This document shows positions 48,761-62,164 of a stretch of 64,000 bases of DNA, piece by piece. The stretch's first letter is position 1, and each line of letters opens with the position of its first letter. The stretch covers positions 125,168,414 through 125,232,413 of the forward strand of contig CM057824.1 of NCBI GenBank assembly GCA_030068075.1, in the 5' to 3' direction. Origin of the DNA: Paguma larvata (Eukaryota > Chordata > Mammalia > Carnivora > Viverridae). The notes beneath the pieces are model-generated. The model saw nothing but the letters and a program-made list of their open reading frames with translations, searched no databases and was not told where the DNA came from. A program made the translations under genes and the position numbers.

Positions 48761-50539
48761 CCTACGATATATTATACGCAGCTTCTTGTACAGTCTGCTT
48801 ATTCAGTTACTAAGTTGTTTTTTCCCTCCCATTTAAAATTTAATTATTCCTGTGCTATAGGAAGAACGAGATATTTCCATCCCTCATTTTCCCTGAGGAC
48901 AATGTACACATTCTCATAGACGCACTTTTAAGACACATCAAAGTGCCTCTAAATGTGGGTAAAGAGGAACAAGTTCAGAATAAAGAAAAATATTTACTAT
49001 AAATAGCAGTTAACTCTCCTATTATTTGCAAGAGGTATTTATTAGCTAGGCGAAGGGGTCTTGAAGGTTCTGGTTATGAACGACACACACACTATTCTAT
49101 TCTAACTGGAAATATTTATTCGAAGCAAACAAACCATTTTAAAATTCAGATGATAAACAGAGAAACCCTAATGTGCACAAAATAAACACATTTTGCTCTT
49201 TGCTCCTTCAAAAGGCGAGTCTCACCCCAATTTTTCTTCTCCTTCTATCCTCATCTAGATTCCCAGCTGAGGGAGCCAGTGACCTAATTCTGCTCAGTTC
49301 TAATGCAACATGGGAGTGAATTCAGAATATCTCGGCATTGGCCTTGCTGGGATTGCAGAACCCCAAAGTCGTTCTCCTGACGCAGAGGTAATCCTATAAT
49401 CAGCACTAACACTGCTCACCAACCCTCCCTCAGCTTGTAGGAGAAACCCCTTTACCTCCTCCTGTCAGGCAGTGACCTCAAAAACTTTAATCCACTTTAC
49501 ATTCTCAAGGTCAGAGTGGGTACAATGCTATCTGCTTTGACCTAAGAGAAAAGGACAATCGCTTGCTCTAAGTATTAGATTTCTATTGCCCCACCCTCTT
49601 GGTCCCTCTAGATGTATGAAAGGCTCACATGGGGCTTGCAGTGTTTCCTTCATCATCTCAAAATTTTAACTCTTGTCCTCGAAACAGATGCCCTCTCTCC
49701 TCAATTTTTATCCTGAAGGATTGGGAAAGCAAAACTTCCCAGTTCCAACCTAATGAGCTCTAAACTAAGAATGTATTGACATTCCCCAAATTGACTTTAT
49801 TCAATGACCAAGATAAAAATGCATACATAAAATCTTGGCCAATTTGCATACCCCATTCTTATACACAGGCACAAATACGCACACGGCTAACTATTTGTTA
49901 ACGTGTGACCGTGACATGCATTTGTTTTTAATAATATCTTAGTTTTATATAACCATATATTCAAGGTCTTTATCATTCAAGGTACATGAAGGTTGTGCAT
50001 TTAATCTTTACCATGGCTGTAGAAGATATGATTCACAGAGTAGAGAATAGATAAAAATAAGCATGCAGCGGCATGGTGCCGAATCATCAGAACTCACCAT
50101 CTTATCAACAAATAGAAGTCATTCTTCTTTATTTCTTGAGCAAAGCAGTTTCATATAAGATAAATAGCTTTCAGTCAGAATAGCCTAACATGCAATATGC
50201 ATCTTTTTGACATGTATATTCTAGTACTACTTTAGACCGTAAGATTAAAATAAGAAAAATCTCAGGGTTGTGTGTTGACAACAAACACTGGTTGCGTCGG
50301 CATTTTTTCATTTTTCATCCCCCAGAATTTGGCTCAGTGTGTGTAGGTTTGTACATAACTGGCTATTATTAAATGGTCAACTTCTAGTGACCTTCAAATA
50401 CCATTTTCTAAAGTCTTATAAGGGAAATAGTTTGGGAGATTTGTGCCTTTTTATATTAAACACTGTAAGTCACATCATGCTTTGGCGATACTGTGTTTCG
50501 TTTTCAGAGATCAGGGCATAGTACAATGTGTTTCTAATA

Positions 50540-50690
50540 GACTTAGGAGGCTGGGTTCTAGATATGTGACCTTGAGAAGGCCATTTAGCTAATCTAGTTT
50601 TAGTTTCCCCATCTTGCAAAGGAAGCATTTGGGTCAGATGGTTTTTTTAAATTACACCTAGCTCTAATACGATGTCACTTATACATTTTT
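50540..50690 (+). repeat. MIR relic
   Basis: gctgggttctagatatgtga, ccttgagaaggccatttagc and gtttccccatcttgcaaagg give the MIR core order. Confidence 0.75.
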
Positions 50691-51074
50691 ATTCTTCTAT
50701 TTTTAAAAAGTAGATGGTGAATATGGGAGTGTATGAAGAAATTAAGTAGACATGTTCCATGGCCCAAAGCTTTGACACTGGACCAAACTCCCTCCGTGGG
50801 TCCAGATTGACCCATGTTTTACAGCTAAAAACCCTTCTCGCCCAAGCTCTCCAAGCCTCTCCTATTCACAAGTCCTGTATGTATGCAGCCATAGTAGCCT
50901 TGCACCTTTAAGGCAGTAATGTTGCAAGGTTTCTGTTCTCACAGAAAAACCAACTTCCACTTTCTGAAATGGAAAACTTAACTAAAGCCGTTGAGAAAAC
51001 TGGCATGGTAGAAAACTTTACTTTTCAAATATTCATTGTTCTTTCTATATTTACCAGTTTGCATGTGTGGAAGA

Positions 51075-51290
51075 AAGAACTTGAATTTTTATAGCAGGCT
51101 GCCTTTGATTAAAACTCCAGCTCTGTTACTTATCTAGCTGTTTGGCCTCTTTGCAACTCAGCTCTGAAATATTTTCTCATCTGTAAGATGGACAAAATAC
51201 CCGTATGGATAGAATTATAGAAGAAAAGTAATGTATTTACAAGTGCTCAAAAAATACTCTTCTTTCTCACTCTACTTCAACATCAAATTA
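51075..51290 (+). repeat. MIR relic
   Basis: aaaactccagctctgttact, tatctagctgtttggcctct and tattttctcatctgtaagat, then aagtgctcaaaaaatactc. Nearly full length. Confidence 0.8.
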
Positions 51291-51894
51291 TTTTGGAGGG
51301 TATTGACAATGATACTGAACATTCTCATTTATAAGAAATCTGCAGAATCTGTTTCTTAGCCTGACATTATTTAGTGACGATCCATGTTTTGAAATGACAA
51401 GATCTGAAAGAAACTGCCTCATTTACCTGAAACATACCGTTACATCAGTTGACACTGACCAGTTTTGTTTTGTCTTGTACTATTGAGTAAATTGGCTACT
51501 TTCTTAAGGTTGACCTTTGTCTGCCTCTGTGACCCCCTCTCCCTCTCCTAGTCTCCACAACTTCAAAGAATGCATGTAAACACCTAGGCCTGAGATGAAA
51601 TAAATTCTGCAGGCCCTGAATTAGTCTTACATGTGAAAGCTCTTTGGAAAGAATGAAGCTCTATGCAAACTCAAGAGAGCAAGTAAGAATAAAGTGAGGT
51701 ACAGTTTCCAAAAGAGTAAATTTATTCCTTCTAGATAAAAGGCCAACGTATAAACATGTACTGTGCAGCTTTGCCCATTCTGGAGCAGATGAGATCTAGG
51801 ATATAGTAAAACCTATGAGAGAGAGTCAGGGTGCCTGGGCCCTAAGTACAACTTTTCTCTTTGCTCTCCATCTGGGCTGTTATATGTACAAAGT

Positions 51895-52070
51895 ACAGTA
51901 GCATCACAAACACTGGTCCTGGCCCTCCAATTCACTATGTGTGTGAACTTGGACAAGTTACTCATCTTCTCAGTTTCTCATTATGAATACGGGCATAGTA
52001 TTACCTAACTCACAAAACCGTGGAATACATGAAAGAAGATAATAAATGTAAACGTCTTGAATCAAAATTC
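51895..52070 (+). repeat. MIR relic
   Basis: ccctccaattcactatgtgt, gtgaacttggacaagttact and catcttctcagtttctcatt show the MIR core. Confidence 0.8.
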
Positions 52071-52882
52071 TACGCGGCATATATATTCAAAAAAGTAGTT
52101 AATGATCATGATTAATGTTATTCTTGAAAGAGAAAAGTTGAATTAGACGGTCTAAGTGTTTTTTCATCTTTAAAAGTGGATATACCTTCCTCTTTTTTTC
52201 CTAACAAAATACTCCTTGCAGAGTTTGGCACGTTCTGAGCTCAGGGTTTCAGAAGGCTGAGCAGATTTAGTAAGACGAGTGTTCAGATTGGGCGACTGTA
52301 AAAACAAAAGCTATCCTATCTTTACAAACCCAGTCAGTAAGCAAATGTGCATGAATTACTTCATCTTCAGTTTATACTTTACAAATCCAGAGAACCATCT
52401 CAGATAATAAAAGTGAGTGCTGAATATTTTTGCAAGCTATTATAACATTTTGAAGGAATACTATAAACACATACAAGATGTGACTATATGGTAATGAAAT
52501 GAATTTTCCTGTGTGGCGCGAAAGCTCATTAGCTTAGAGCCTTGTTCTGCACTGTTCTGCAGAAGTTGCATATGACATTTCTCACTAATGGCTCATGCTG
52601 TCACTAAATATTTGTCTTGAACTCCCTCAGTCTTTGGGAATGCAGACATCCACTTGCGTGTAAATTAATAGCTCTGCAGAATCTAAATGAGATGCTGAGA
52701 AAAGTCCTTTTCATTTTCTGAGTCCAGTAAGGAAAAAAAAAAAAGTCCTCTTCCTAATTATAGACTTGACCAGAGTTGTTGTTTCCAAATAGATAAGAAA
52801 ATACTTATTTTATGAGAAAGAATGCTTTGTATGATTCTCAGTAAATAAAACTGGGCTTTGTTTTTAATAATTCTACTCTTTA

Positions 52883-53083
<201 letters not shown>

Positions 53084-55000
53084 CTATGAGAGAGAAAAAA
53101 TATGTATACTATAAATGAGCCAGATTCAAGTATTTTATTTTTGGTTCTCTTTAGATTTAAAGGAAGTGTAGATATGTATATGGAAACCAAAGGCACCGTG
53201 AGAACTTTTGTGTAACTTTATTTAACTTATACCAGTTTTCCACATATGAACTCTAGGGCATTTAAAAGAGTGTGTTGTATAATTCTCACCTTCTGGAAGG
53301 ACAAATGTAAAGAAGAAATAATTACCTTAAGCTGTGCAGTGCTAAATCATGGATCAATTAAATAGCTGGATCATTCATCCCTTTTGGCACTTTTTCACTT
53401 CTCAGATAGCTCAATTGACAAAGCTAGTGTGTCCTTATGTGTATCAATAAAATGCCTCTGAAAGAGTGATTATAGTAATATTTCTGAATCTCCATCTCTC
53501 CTTGTTTGCTTGCTTGCAAAAATATTTGCCCTCACTAACTTGTGGGGGTAGGTTGAAAAATGGATTTGAAACAGGCACAATTCTTTATAAAAAAATAGAC
53601 CTAGCATTTGGTGAAAGTCGTTATATAAACTGAAGGAATTCCAGACTTTCTATTTAATTAAAAGCTCTTATTAAGCATAAAAGCATTGTGGTTGGGAAAA
53701 GTATTGTTTCCTTTTCTCAGCATGTATATTTTTGTCCATCATTTGCATCAATATATATTAGTTTAAAATTCATAGGCTTCTGATTTCTGAGTCTGTATGT
53801 TATTTATGTAACCTCGGTTCTCTCTAACAGAATAAAAATGCAAAGCGAAGTTTCTTTACAACTTCCTCAAAACTTCCTTCCATTTTACTTTATCATAATT
53901 TCAATATCCTTATATGGTTACTAAAACTCAATAAGAGGAGGTATAAAAGTTTTAAATAATTGGGAAGAACTACCAACCCCTTTTTACCAAAGAAAGAGAA
54001 AGAAAGAAAAAATACCACTTCTTTTAAAAATAATGTCTCCTAGATGGAGTACTAAATTAGAACAGAGAAACCAAAATTCCCATTCTGACATATGTCTGAT
54101 TGTGGCTTCTTGAGTAAGTTATTTCACTTCCTCAGACTTGGGTTTTCTCATAGATCACGGAGCAAACAAAAAGAAGAAGCACAGTTTAAACTTGTATTTC
54201 ATCCAAGCAGTGCCCCATTTGGGGGGCACCGATCGTAATATAGGAAGGCCAGTGTGTCTACAGACAGGAGTATAATTAGATAATTCAAGAGAAACAATTA
54301 AGGAAAGTTTAATTGGCTATTGCCTTGATGAATCTTGAAAATTATCAAAGTACTGCTGCATTAATTTTAGAAATGGATTGCAAAACAGTAAATTGAGTGA
54401 GGCGAGGTAAATTGTATGTATACACCATTGAGCAAGGTAGATATTTCATAAAAATTTTGCCAATATAACAAGAAAATAATTGGATTATAAATATAAACAA
54501 CACAGTTTCCTTAACACAATCATCATGGGGGCTTAATGATCACTATTTCCTAACAAATTGCTTTTGAAACAATTACATTTAGTTATCTTCTCTTGATTTG
54601 CTTTTGAACTCTGCCCTCTAGAAAATGCTATTTTCTTTTCATTTTTCCTTTCGATTCTCTGGATTTTTACCTTTACTCTTCATACTCTATCATTCTCATT
54701 TACATGTTTTCTCTGGGCCTTTTATTCTCCAAGGTATTTTCATCTTTTACTGCACTTTCTCAACATTAATCTCTACTGTCACTGCTAAGTACCATTAGAG
54801 TTTAGTCCAAGGGATGTTATATCAAGACCTGTCCTTGGATAATAAAAGTAATAAAGGAGAAATAAGAACTCTTCTTGGAAAACAGATTTCCCTTTGCTGT
54901 AAGTCAGATATTTTTTGACACTGTACGAACACTGATCTTACTCTCCTCATTTACTCCATCCGGATGCCACCAGAATCAAACAGGCCACGAGTTTGCTCAC
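53084..55000 (-). other. SAMSN1 intron within the SAM domain
   Basis: 1917 nt between gtgagc and tctctcatag. It holds one decayed MIR (about 54090-54165, cttcttgagtaagttatttc). The rest is AT-rich with no feature I can name. Confidence 0.85.
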
Positions 55001-55207
55001 CTGAAGGTGAATCCTCTGTAAGAACTCCTGCAGAGTCTTGGGTTTTTCCAGTCCACTCCTTCGGTGTGCCTTTATTTTCTTGGGAGCTGCTTCCTCTTCT
55101 GAGATGACATCCACGTAAATAAATTTGAAGTTTCCCACCTTATTGTTCAGCATTCCTGTCCACATCCCCATTGGTGTTTTACAGATAATGTCTATGATGT
55201 CTCCTTT
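55001..55207 (-). CDS. SAMSN1: SAMSN1 coding exon (SH3 core and start of SAM domain)
   Basis: Sixty-nine codons in phase 0 at both ends. The exon opens [20 protein letters not shown], the SH3 n-Src side with the conserved ligand-binding tryptophan. [15 protein letters not shown] follows, the last SH3 strands with the G-x-F...Y-V signature. Next come [15 protein letters not shown], a basic linker, and [16 protein letters not shown], helix 1 of the SAM domain. The acceptor is ttgtctttag and the donor gtgagc. The SH3 domain recruits proline-rich partners and the SAM domain mediates protein contacts, so this exon joins the two modules. Linker residues GLEK differ from the human residues I recall; the rest is nearly invariant. 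Confidence 0.98.
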
Positions 55208-55815
55208 CTAAAGACAAAGAAATACACCAATCAGTTTTCAGGGAACTCTGGTTTTGTAACAATTCATGCAAAGAATAGAATCATAGAAAATTAGAATAAT
55301 GAGGGAATATGCGAAGAGGGGGTTACTGATAACAGAAACAAATCTAAGTAAAAATTTCTTTTAAAAGTTCAAGGAAACTATTTGCTAGTAATAATGAGAA
55401 AACTTCAACCATCTTGAAAAAAAGCTCTTATGTATATTTGATACCTTTATGGTTTTGGTATATCAATTTATGAACTTAAAATTATAGGGCACAGTGGAAT
55501 TTACAAATACTTTTGCATATACTGAGTCATTTTATGTCCATTACATACTTCTTAAGTACGTATACAAGGTTTCATATTTAGTCTAAATATTAGAGAAGAG
55601 AAATGCAAACATTAAGTTAAATTTAAAAAATCATGGCAGTTGTCTGGATTCAAATGGCAGAACCAGAACTCAAGTCTAAGTTGTCTGAACTCAAAAACAA
55701 TGCTCTTTTCATTCATCTTGTCAAAGCAATAGGTGTGTAGCAAACTCAAGCCATGATTCCTAGAGGAGCTCCCAAATAAGGAAGTGAAAGAAAAAGAAGT
55801 CTGTATCTCTGTCCA

Positions 55816-55975
55816 TGCTTCTAGTTCATCTGAAAATTTTATCTAGAGTATAAAATAAACCATCTAAAATGTTGCATTCATCTAAAATAAGGAACTGCTT
55901 CTAGTTCATCTGAAAATTTTATCTAGAGTATAAAATAAACTATCTAAAGTGTTGCATTTATCTAAGATAAGAATT
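55816..55975. repeat. Two-copy tandem duplication, 80-bp unit
   Basis: The unit starting tgcttctagttcatctgaaa occurs at 55816 and again at 55896. The copies differ at only a handful of positions (for example ataaaccatct versus ataaactatct). It is not a SINE or microsatellite; a local intronic duplication. Confidence 0.93.
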
Positions 55976-57334
55976 TTGTATATACCAAATATGTAAGAAA
56001 CGTGCGTATGCATTCTGGATAAATTATGCTACTTAATTATTTTAAAGGAGGTAATACTTAGATTGAGCTCCACAACAAAGTTGGATTGACGTATGACCGA
56101 AACACATTAGGATGGACAAACCAATTGGTCTTTTTCTTTATTCACATCTGAGACTCTAACTGGCCAGTTATTGGCAAGAGTAAAAAGCACACAGGGATAC
56201 TGCTTTGCAAAGAAAATTGGTTTCTATGCAAATACAGTGCCTCCATTTAAAAGTCATAGCTACTCTTTTGAGACTTATAAGTTTCTACCCCAGAGAGGAC
56301 ATTATAGATTTGATATTTTTGCCATTTTAGAGGTCTACCCTCCAACAAACAAACCATTAAGCCTGCTACTAAAAATACTTTTTACTGAGGCTCTATGAAT
56401 GTTTATTCTTCCATCTAAAAGCCAAATTGTATTTTTAACGGTAGGATTCAATGTGATCCAAAGATCTGATCTTTCCGATTTGTGATCATCTGCTTGCCTG
56501 ACCCTATCAGCTGTTCCTCTGGTTCTTCCTGTCTGTAACTATTAGAAATCAAATCCTGGGCCTGATAGAATCAGCTAAGCAGACCTAGAAAATCCTCAGG
56601 AGCTCTAAGGGAAGTTGCTAAGCATGGGAGCTCTCTGCTGCATCCTTCCTATTATCCTTTAAACTCATAAAAAGTATACATTCCAGGAAAGCCCATAGGT
56701 CACCAAGCAGAAACCCAATTTCATTGTAGATAAGACCCTTGATATAAACAACAGCATTCAATCCCCAGTGGTAACCGTGGGATTTTTATTGTGTCTTACA
56801 AGAGCTCTGCAAATATCACCTTAGGCAGCACAAGCAGGGGTGCACCAGCATAGATTTGTAGGGAAGGCGAAAAGCTTTCCTAAGTCAAAATGGGTTCAAT
56901 TTATTCCCTTATACACCCTTCCCCAACTATGATTACTAGGCTACAAGCATTCTTACCCCAAACTTGCACTTAGACTTCAAATCATTTCATTTAAATGACT
57001 AAGGAGCTAACTATGGAGAATAATGTTTACTTCATTCTCCAGTTGAGCTTACTCTGATTTGTTATCATAGAAGGGAAAAAGAGAAGAGCTGAGTGTCTTG
57101 AATATTAAATAATAATATCAATACTTCATAACTTATCATAATTGCTGATTAACACTGCCTTGGTTGGTAGTATAGAAAACTCATAATTTCTGTCCTTTTA
57201 GCTATATCAGTTTGCGTTGTTAAAAGGAATAATTTCACGTGTATAAAATGCTTTGGCACTAAACTTTCCATTTGTACTATTGCAACAGCATCTCCCTTTT
57301 AGTGTGACTAGGACTATGAAAGTAATGGCTTTCA

Positions 57335-57850
57335 TCCCCATGATTATGTTGTGTTATATGACACAAGGGACTATGCAGATATAATTAATGCCCCAAATTA
57401 GTTAATTTTGTAATTAAGAGGGTACTCATCGGGATGTTTCTGACTTTATCAGGTAGGAGCCCTTAAAAATAAAGAAATTTGAAACATGAGTGAACTTTTG
57501 TCCTGAAGGCTTTGAAGGAGCAAGCTGCCATGTTGTAAAGAGGACCATGGTTGGCAGCCTCAAGGGGCTGAGAATGGCTCCCAGACAACATACAGCAAGA
57601 AAGCAGGAGCCTCAGTCCTACAACAACAAGCAACTGAATTCTGCCAATAGCCAGTGAGCTTGGAGGAGGACGCTAAGCCCAAGGTTAGAGCATAGCCCCA
57701 GCTGATACCCTGATTTCAACCCAGTTCAGACCTTAAGTAGGGAACCCAGTTGAGCCATGACCAAATGTATGGCCCATTGAACTGTGAGGTAATACATTCG
57801 TGTTGTTTAAAAAGCCTCTGAGTTTGTGGAAATTTATTATACATCAATGG
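57335..57850 (+). repeat. MLT1-like LTR, decayed
   Basis: gggactatgcagatataatt, ggtaggagcccttaaaaata, cagtgagcttggaggaggac and, at the 3' end, aatacattcgtgttgtttaa then gcctctgagtttgtgg. Orientation is opposite to SAMSN1. The subfamily is uncertain. Confidence 0.65.
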
Positions 57851-58271
57851 AAATTACAGATAATAAGAGTAAGAAGAGGGACTTCAGGAGGGAAATATCA
57901 CTGGGAGATAGATATCTGGTTATTCATGGCAACCAACTTAGGTACTGAAGTTGCCCAGCCAAGGTTGGTTCCCAAGGGAGTTGCTCTGCAGGGCTCTTGC
58001 TAGATATCTCCATCTTTTCTCTCTTGCTCCCTTCATTCAGCAAGTATCAGGCAGGGCAGGACACCTCCAGTAATCTGTGAGGCTTTTGGTTTTCAGAAAA
58101 ATGTAGATGATTTCTTCTCCTCTGATAGGCTTTGATTCTGCAGTATCTATGTAACAGCAACTTATGTTATGGCCTCAAGAGACTGATTCCCTTACCCACT
58201 TCTCATGTTTTGTTCAAATTCTTGCTACATTAAACCAGTGCTCAGTTCTACTGCTGGGAAGAGCACACTTA

Positions 58272-58658
<387 letters not shown>

Positions 58659-59474
58659 CTAAGTGATGGATCCCTATTTTTTTCTACCTCCCACTCTTCA
58701 TTCATAACCTCTGTCCTCTGGGCCATAACTGAACTTCCTCCACCTAATCTGACTCTTCTTGCCTCAAACACTAACCAAAAACACCCTCTCACTTCATTCT
58801 TTATTATCTGATCCAGTAGCATAGTGTTTTGAACATTGAACACTTGCTAAAGAGACAGACAGTATAGATTTAACTCCCTGTACAGGCCAGACAATTTTTC
58901 ACCAGTAAACAAAGAAAAAACCCTATAGCAACAGTTTGATCTTTGTATGCTACTGATCACAAATGGTCAAAGAATAAGACTACAAGGGTTCCTTATGCTT
59001 ATCACAGTGTAGCTAGAATACTCTCCCAAACTTCCTATTATTTACAAAAAAACATTTTGAAGCAATGTCTCTATGTATAAAAGATAGTACTTTTGCTTAT
59101 TGAATGTGAAGCAAGGAGGATGTGTGTTCCAATGTCTGTACTCCCAAATGGTTCTAAAGTTTCTAACTGGGTTTTTAGAACTGCTCCAAATCTTTGTTAT
59201 CTGATCCATTTCCCTTCTGAGTTTGAAGGTCAGGGGAAAAAGAGAAAACAGATTCCATTTTTGCTGTCTGCTAGATGGGGGCAAGAATGGTTCCCAGTAG
59301 AAGTAACTCTGTTTCTCCACCACTCTCTGTTGTCACCTCACGTTCTCTTTCAGTATGGCCTTTCAGTGCTCTGTTCAATGATGAGACAGCCATGGTTTCT
59401 CTATTAATTCAAGTAATTATGGAAATAAAGAAACTTAGGGATGCTCCATATTGTATATGGTAAGATAATATGTA

Positions 59475-59521
59475 TACATGCAGCTCACCTTTCTAAGGTA
59501 ATGAAAGGTGAGCTGCATGTA
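59475..59521. repeat. Perfect inverted repeat, 19-bp arms, 9-bp loop
   Basis: The left arm tacatgcagctcacctttc (59475-59493) is exactly complementary to gaaaggtgagctgcatgta (59503-59521); the spacer is taaggtaat. Both DNA and intronic RNA could fold into a stable hairpin. It does not belong to a recognised transposon end. Confidence 0.95.
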
Positions 59522-59899
59522 GTTACAGAAATTAAGTTATATATGACAACAGCTAAGTGGGCCACCATTTCCTCACACCCTCCCTTCCATGGCCACCCAG
59601 GCCTTGGCTTTTAACGGTATGCTCTAGTTAGTAAAGTTCTACCCACATTCAGCATTACAGTTTAGAATTTTAAAACTTCCAGCAGAAATGAATACTAATG
59701 AAATCTGAATTTCACACATGCAAAAATATATCTTTCAAATGTTTCTGCATTAGATTTTTTACCCCACAAAATAACTGTTCTATAGCCAATAGGAAAATAG
59801 GAACATAATTCAGGATGTTTGAAACTTCTGGTCTTTGCAGTCTGTCTTCAAATAACAGATGCAGTTTATTTCAAAGGAAATGGAAAATAAGCCTTGCAA

Positions 59900-59922
59900 A
59901 ACAACAACAACAACAACAACAA
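59900..59922. repeat. (CAA)n microsatellite
   Basis: About seven CAA/ACA units following gccttgcaaa. Confidence 0.9.
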
Positions 59923-60249
59923 TATTTAAAGCCTTAAAAAGATTTGAAGGATGTATAACAGTATACATATAAAAAGTTATAAGGCGCCCTGCAGTATTTT
60001 CATCCAAAAGATTGTAATAGGATATGTGACTGAAACCTGAATGATTTCCTTCTTAGAAACACATGCTGATTCATTTCTGTCACCTAATTGGTGGTATTCC
60101 TTCTATTTAGTATTTACATAGTATTTCAATCTTTATTCACTAATGCTGCATGGAGACCTAAAAAATAAATGTCAAAATTGATGCATCTGTTCTGCTCTTT
60201 TCAGAATACTTCAGTTAAAAAGAAAGTAAAAAATGAGAGAGGACAGGAT

Positions 60250-60346
60250 AGGGAAGAAAGAAAGAAAGAAAGGAAGAAAAGAAAGGAAGAAGAGAAAGAA
60301 AGGAGAGAAGAAAGAAAGAAAGAAAGAAGAAAGAAAGGAGAGAGAG

Positions 60347-60401
<55 letters not shown>

Positions 60402-60424
60402 AAGAAAGAAAGAAAGAAAGAAAG

Positions 60425-60455
<31 letters not shown>

Positions 60456-60640
60456 GAAAGAAAGAAAGAAAGCAGAGAAGAGAAAAGAAAAAAGAAAAGA
60501 AGAAAGGAAGGAAGGAAGGAAGGAAGGAAGGAAGGAAGGAAAGGAAGGAAGGAAGAAAAGAAGGAAGGAAGAGAAAAGAAGAAAGAAGGAAAACAAAAGT
60601 AGGAATAAAGAATAGGAAAAGAAGGAGAAAGAGGGAGGGA
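60250..60640. repeat. Long polypurine tract (GAAA/GGAA/GA)n
   Basis: GAAA, GGAA and GA units run almost without a pyrimidine from 60250 to about 60590 (one C near 60472), then imperfectly to 60640. On the SAMSN1 sense strand it is a polypyrimidine stretch some 630 nt downstream of an exon donor. The 130-160 codon open frames across it encode only Lys/Glu/Arg or Phe/Leu/Ser repeats and are not genes. Confidence 0.96.
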
Positions 60641-61014
60641 AGAAGAGAGAGAAAACAGGATTTTATTTTTCTGAATTCTTCAAGTCATTTTAATAATTGT
60701 GACTCAAGACAATCCTAGTTCTCCCAAGCATACATCTTTTTATCCTAGGGATTCGGATTTAGTTACCCAACATGATCTTTTTGAGACGTACCCCTAAGAG
60801 CCCTGCCAACTACAAAGTTAAAAGTTTCAAAATAATTCATAATTCTAACTAATATATTGTATATCATTTTAAACAACAGCAAGTCTATGGATTTAACACA
60901 CCTTACATTTTCATTATTTCTCTCATGAAGTAGCTGGAATCTTGTTGCTAATTTGTTGAGCACCAAATCTATTGTTGTTGTTTTTCATTTGCAATTTGTT
61001 TCTTTTGCATTGTT

Positions 61015-61220
61015 TTGTTTTTTATTTAATTCTGGTATTATTAGCATACAGCATTATCAGTTTCAGGTGTACAACACAGTGATTCAACATTTCAGTACAG
61101 TACACAGAGCTCATCATGATAAATGTATTCTTTAATCTCCATCACCTACGTCATCCATTTTCCCACCCTCCTTCCCTCTGGTAACCATCAGTTTGTCCTC
61201 TATAGTTAAAATCTGCTGTT
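61015..61220 (-). mobile_element. Carnivore L1 3' UTR fragment
   Basis: Antisense landmarks: aattctggtattattagcat, cagtttcaggtgtacaacac, gtgattcaacatttcagtac and ctctggtaaccatcagtttg. Truncated; inserted in the same orientation as SAMSN1 just beyond an exon donor. Confidence 0.85.
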
Positions 61221-61272
61221 TTTAATGAACTTAACTCAGACCTCCCAGTAGTCTCTTATTCTATAGCCTTAC

Positions 61273-61402
61273 TTGATGAACTCCGCCCACTGTAGAGACT
61301 ATCCATGGAGTCACTGGCTTTGAGGGAGATCTTCTCTGTGTGACATCCAATCATTGGGTCACTGTTTCGGTATGGGAGGGTATCCTCTCCATCTTCCTCA
61401 TC
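61273..61402 (-). CDS. SAMSN1: SAMSN1 coding exon (linker before the SH3 domain)
   Basis: The exon encodes 43 codons plus one base, starting DEEDGEDTLPYRNSDP and ending at the serine-rich SLYSGRSSS. The acceptor reads ttttctgaag and the donor gtaagg. The start is phase 0, matching the position after the ...SEEK segment in the human protein as I recall it. The segment is acidic, then serine-rich, with no folded domain expected; SLY-family proteins have a disordered, phosphorylatable linker here. The donor lies about 50 bp from an antisense L1 3' end (61015-61220). The last base A joins GT of the next exon to make a serine codon. No frame damage is seen. The upstream exon is not recognisable between 61403 and 64000. 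Confidence 0.95.
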
Positions 61403-62164
61403 CTTCAGAAAAACATATCGGAAGTTAAGTGCAGAGGACTGATTTCCATGGAGATATTCACTGTGTGCATTGATTTAACAAACAAGACATATTTTAGCAA
61501 TAAAATACTTAGGAATACATCAGCATAAAATATGAGAGTCATTAATCTTTAGTTCAATTTCTAGTAAGACATATTATACTTGGAAAAATTCTTTAGATGA
61601 AACATTCCACATTATGGAATTCAACTGAAATTATAATAGTTCATTTTGTAAATTAGGACGGATATTGTATCAAGACTATTTAATCAGAAATGTTAGATTT
61701 ATTAACATCTAGGCTTTATCCGTGAAAGCATTTTTATTTCTTCATGTTCTTCTTATCCTCTATTTACCATCATTACTAATCCTTTGAGATCTGATATTAC
61801 AAGTTTAAATTCTGCATAGTTGTTTCATGTCAGTTATTTGCACCCTACCAGATCACTAGATATGAATAAAACATGCATATTTTGCAATTCTAAAGCAAAG
61901 CTTATCTAAGAAGCTTTACAAATCTCATACCGTGCTTGCACACCTAGTCAAGTGAAAAGCAAATCCTGCATAAAATTAGGAAAGACACACAATTTCAAAA
62001 CAAATTACATCTGCTTGAAAACATCTCAAATGTCTTCCATATTTAGATTGTTGGACAAAACCTATAAATTTCTTAATATTCATCAAAATGTAATTCAATA
62101 TTCCTCATTTATGAGCATTTCTAAACCTTGATGAAGTTTCAGAATACATATATGAAATCTATTC

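Noticed and set aside
54947..55171. 74-codon minus-strand frame starting MGMWTG as a separate small protein
   Set aside because: It is the interior of the SAMSN1 SH3/SAM exon plus intron; its ATG is an internal methionine.
60169..60718. Open frames of 131-161 codons on both strands
   Set aside because: They arise from the GAAA/GGAA simple repeat and encode only Lys/Glu/Arg or Phe/Leu/Ser runs.
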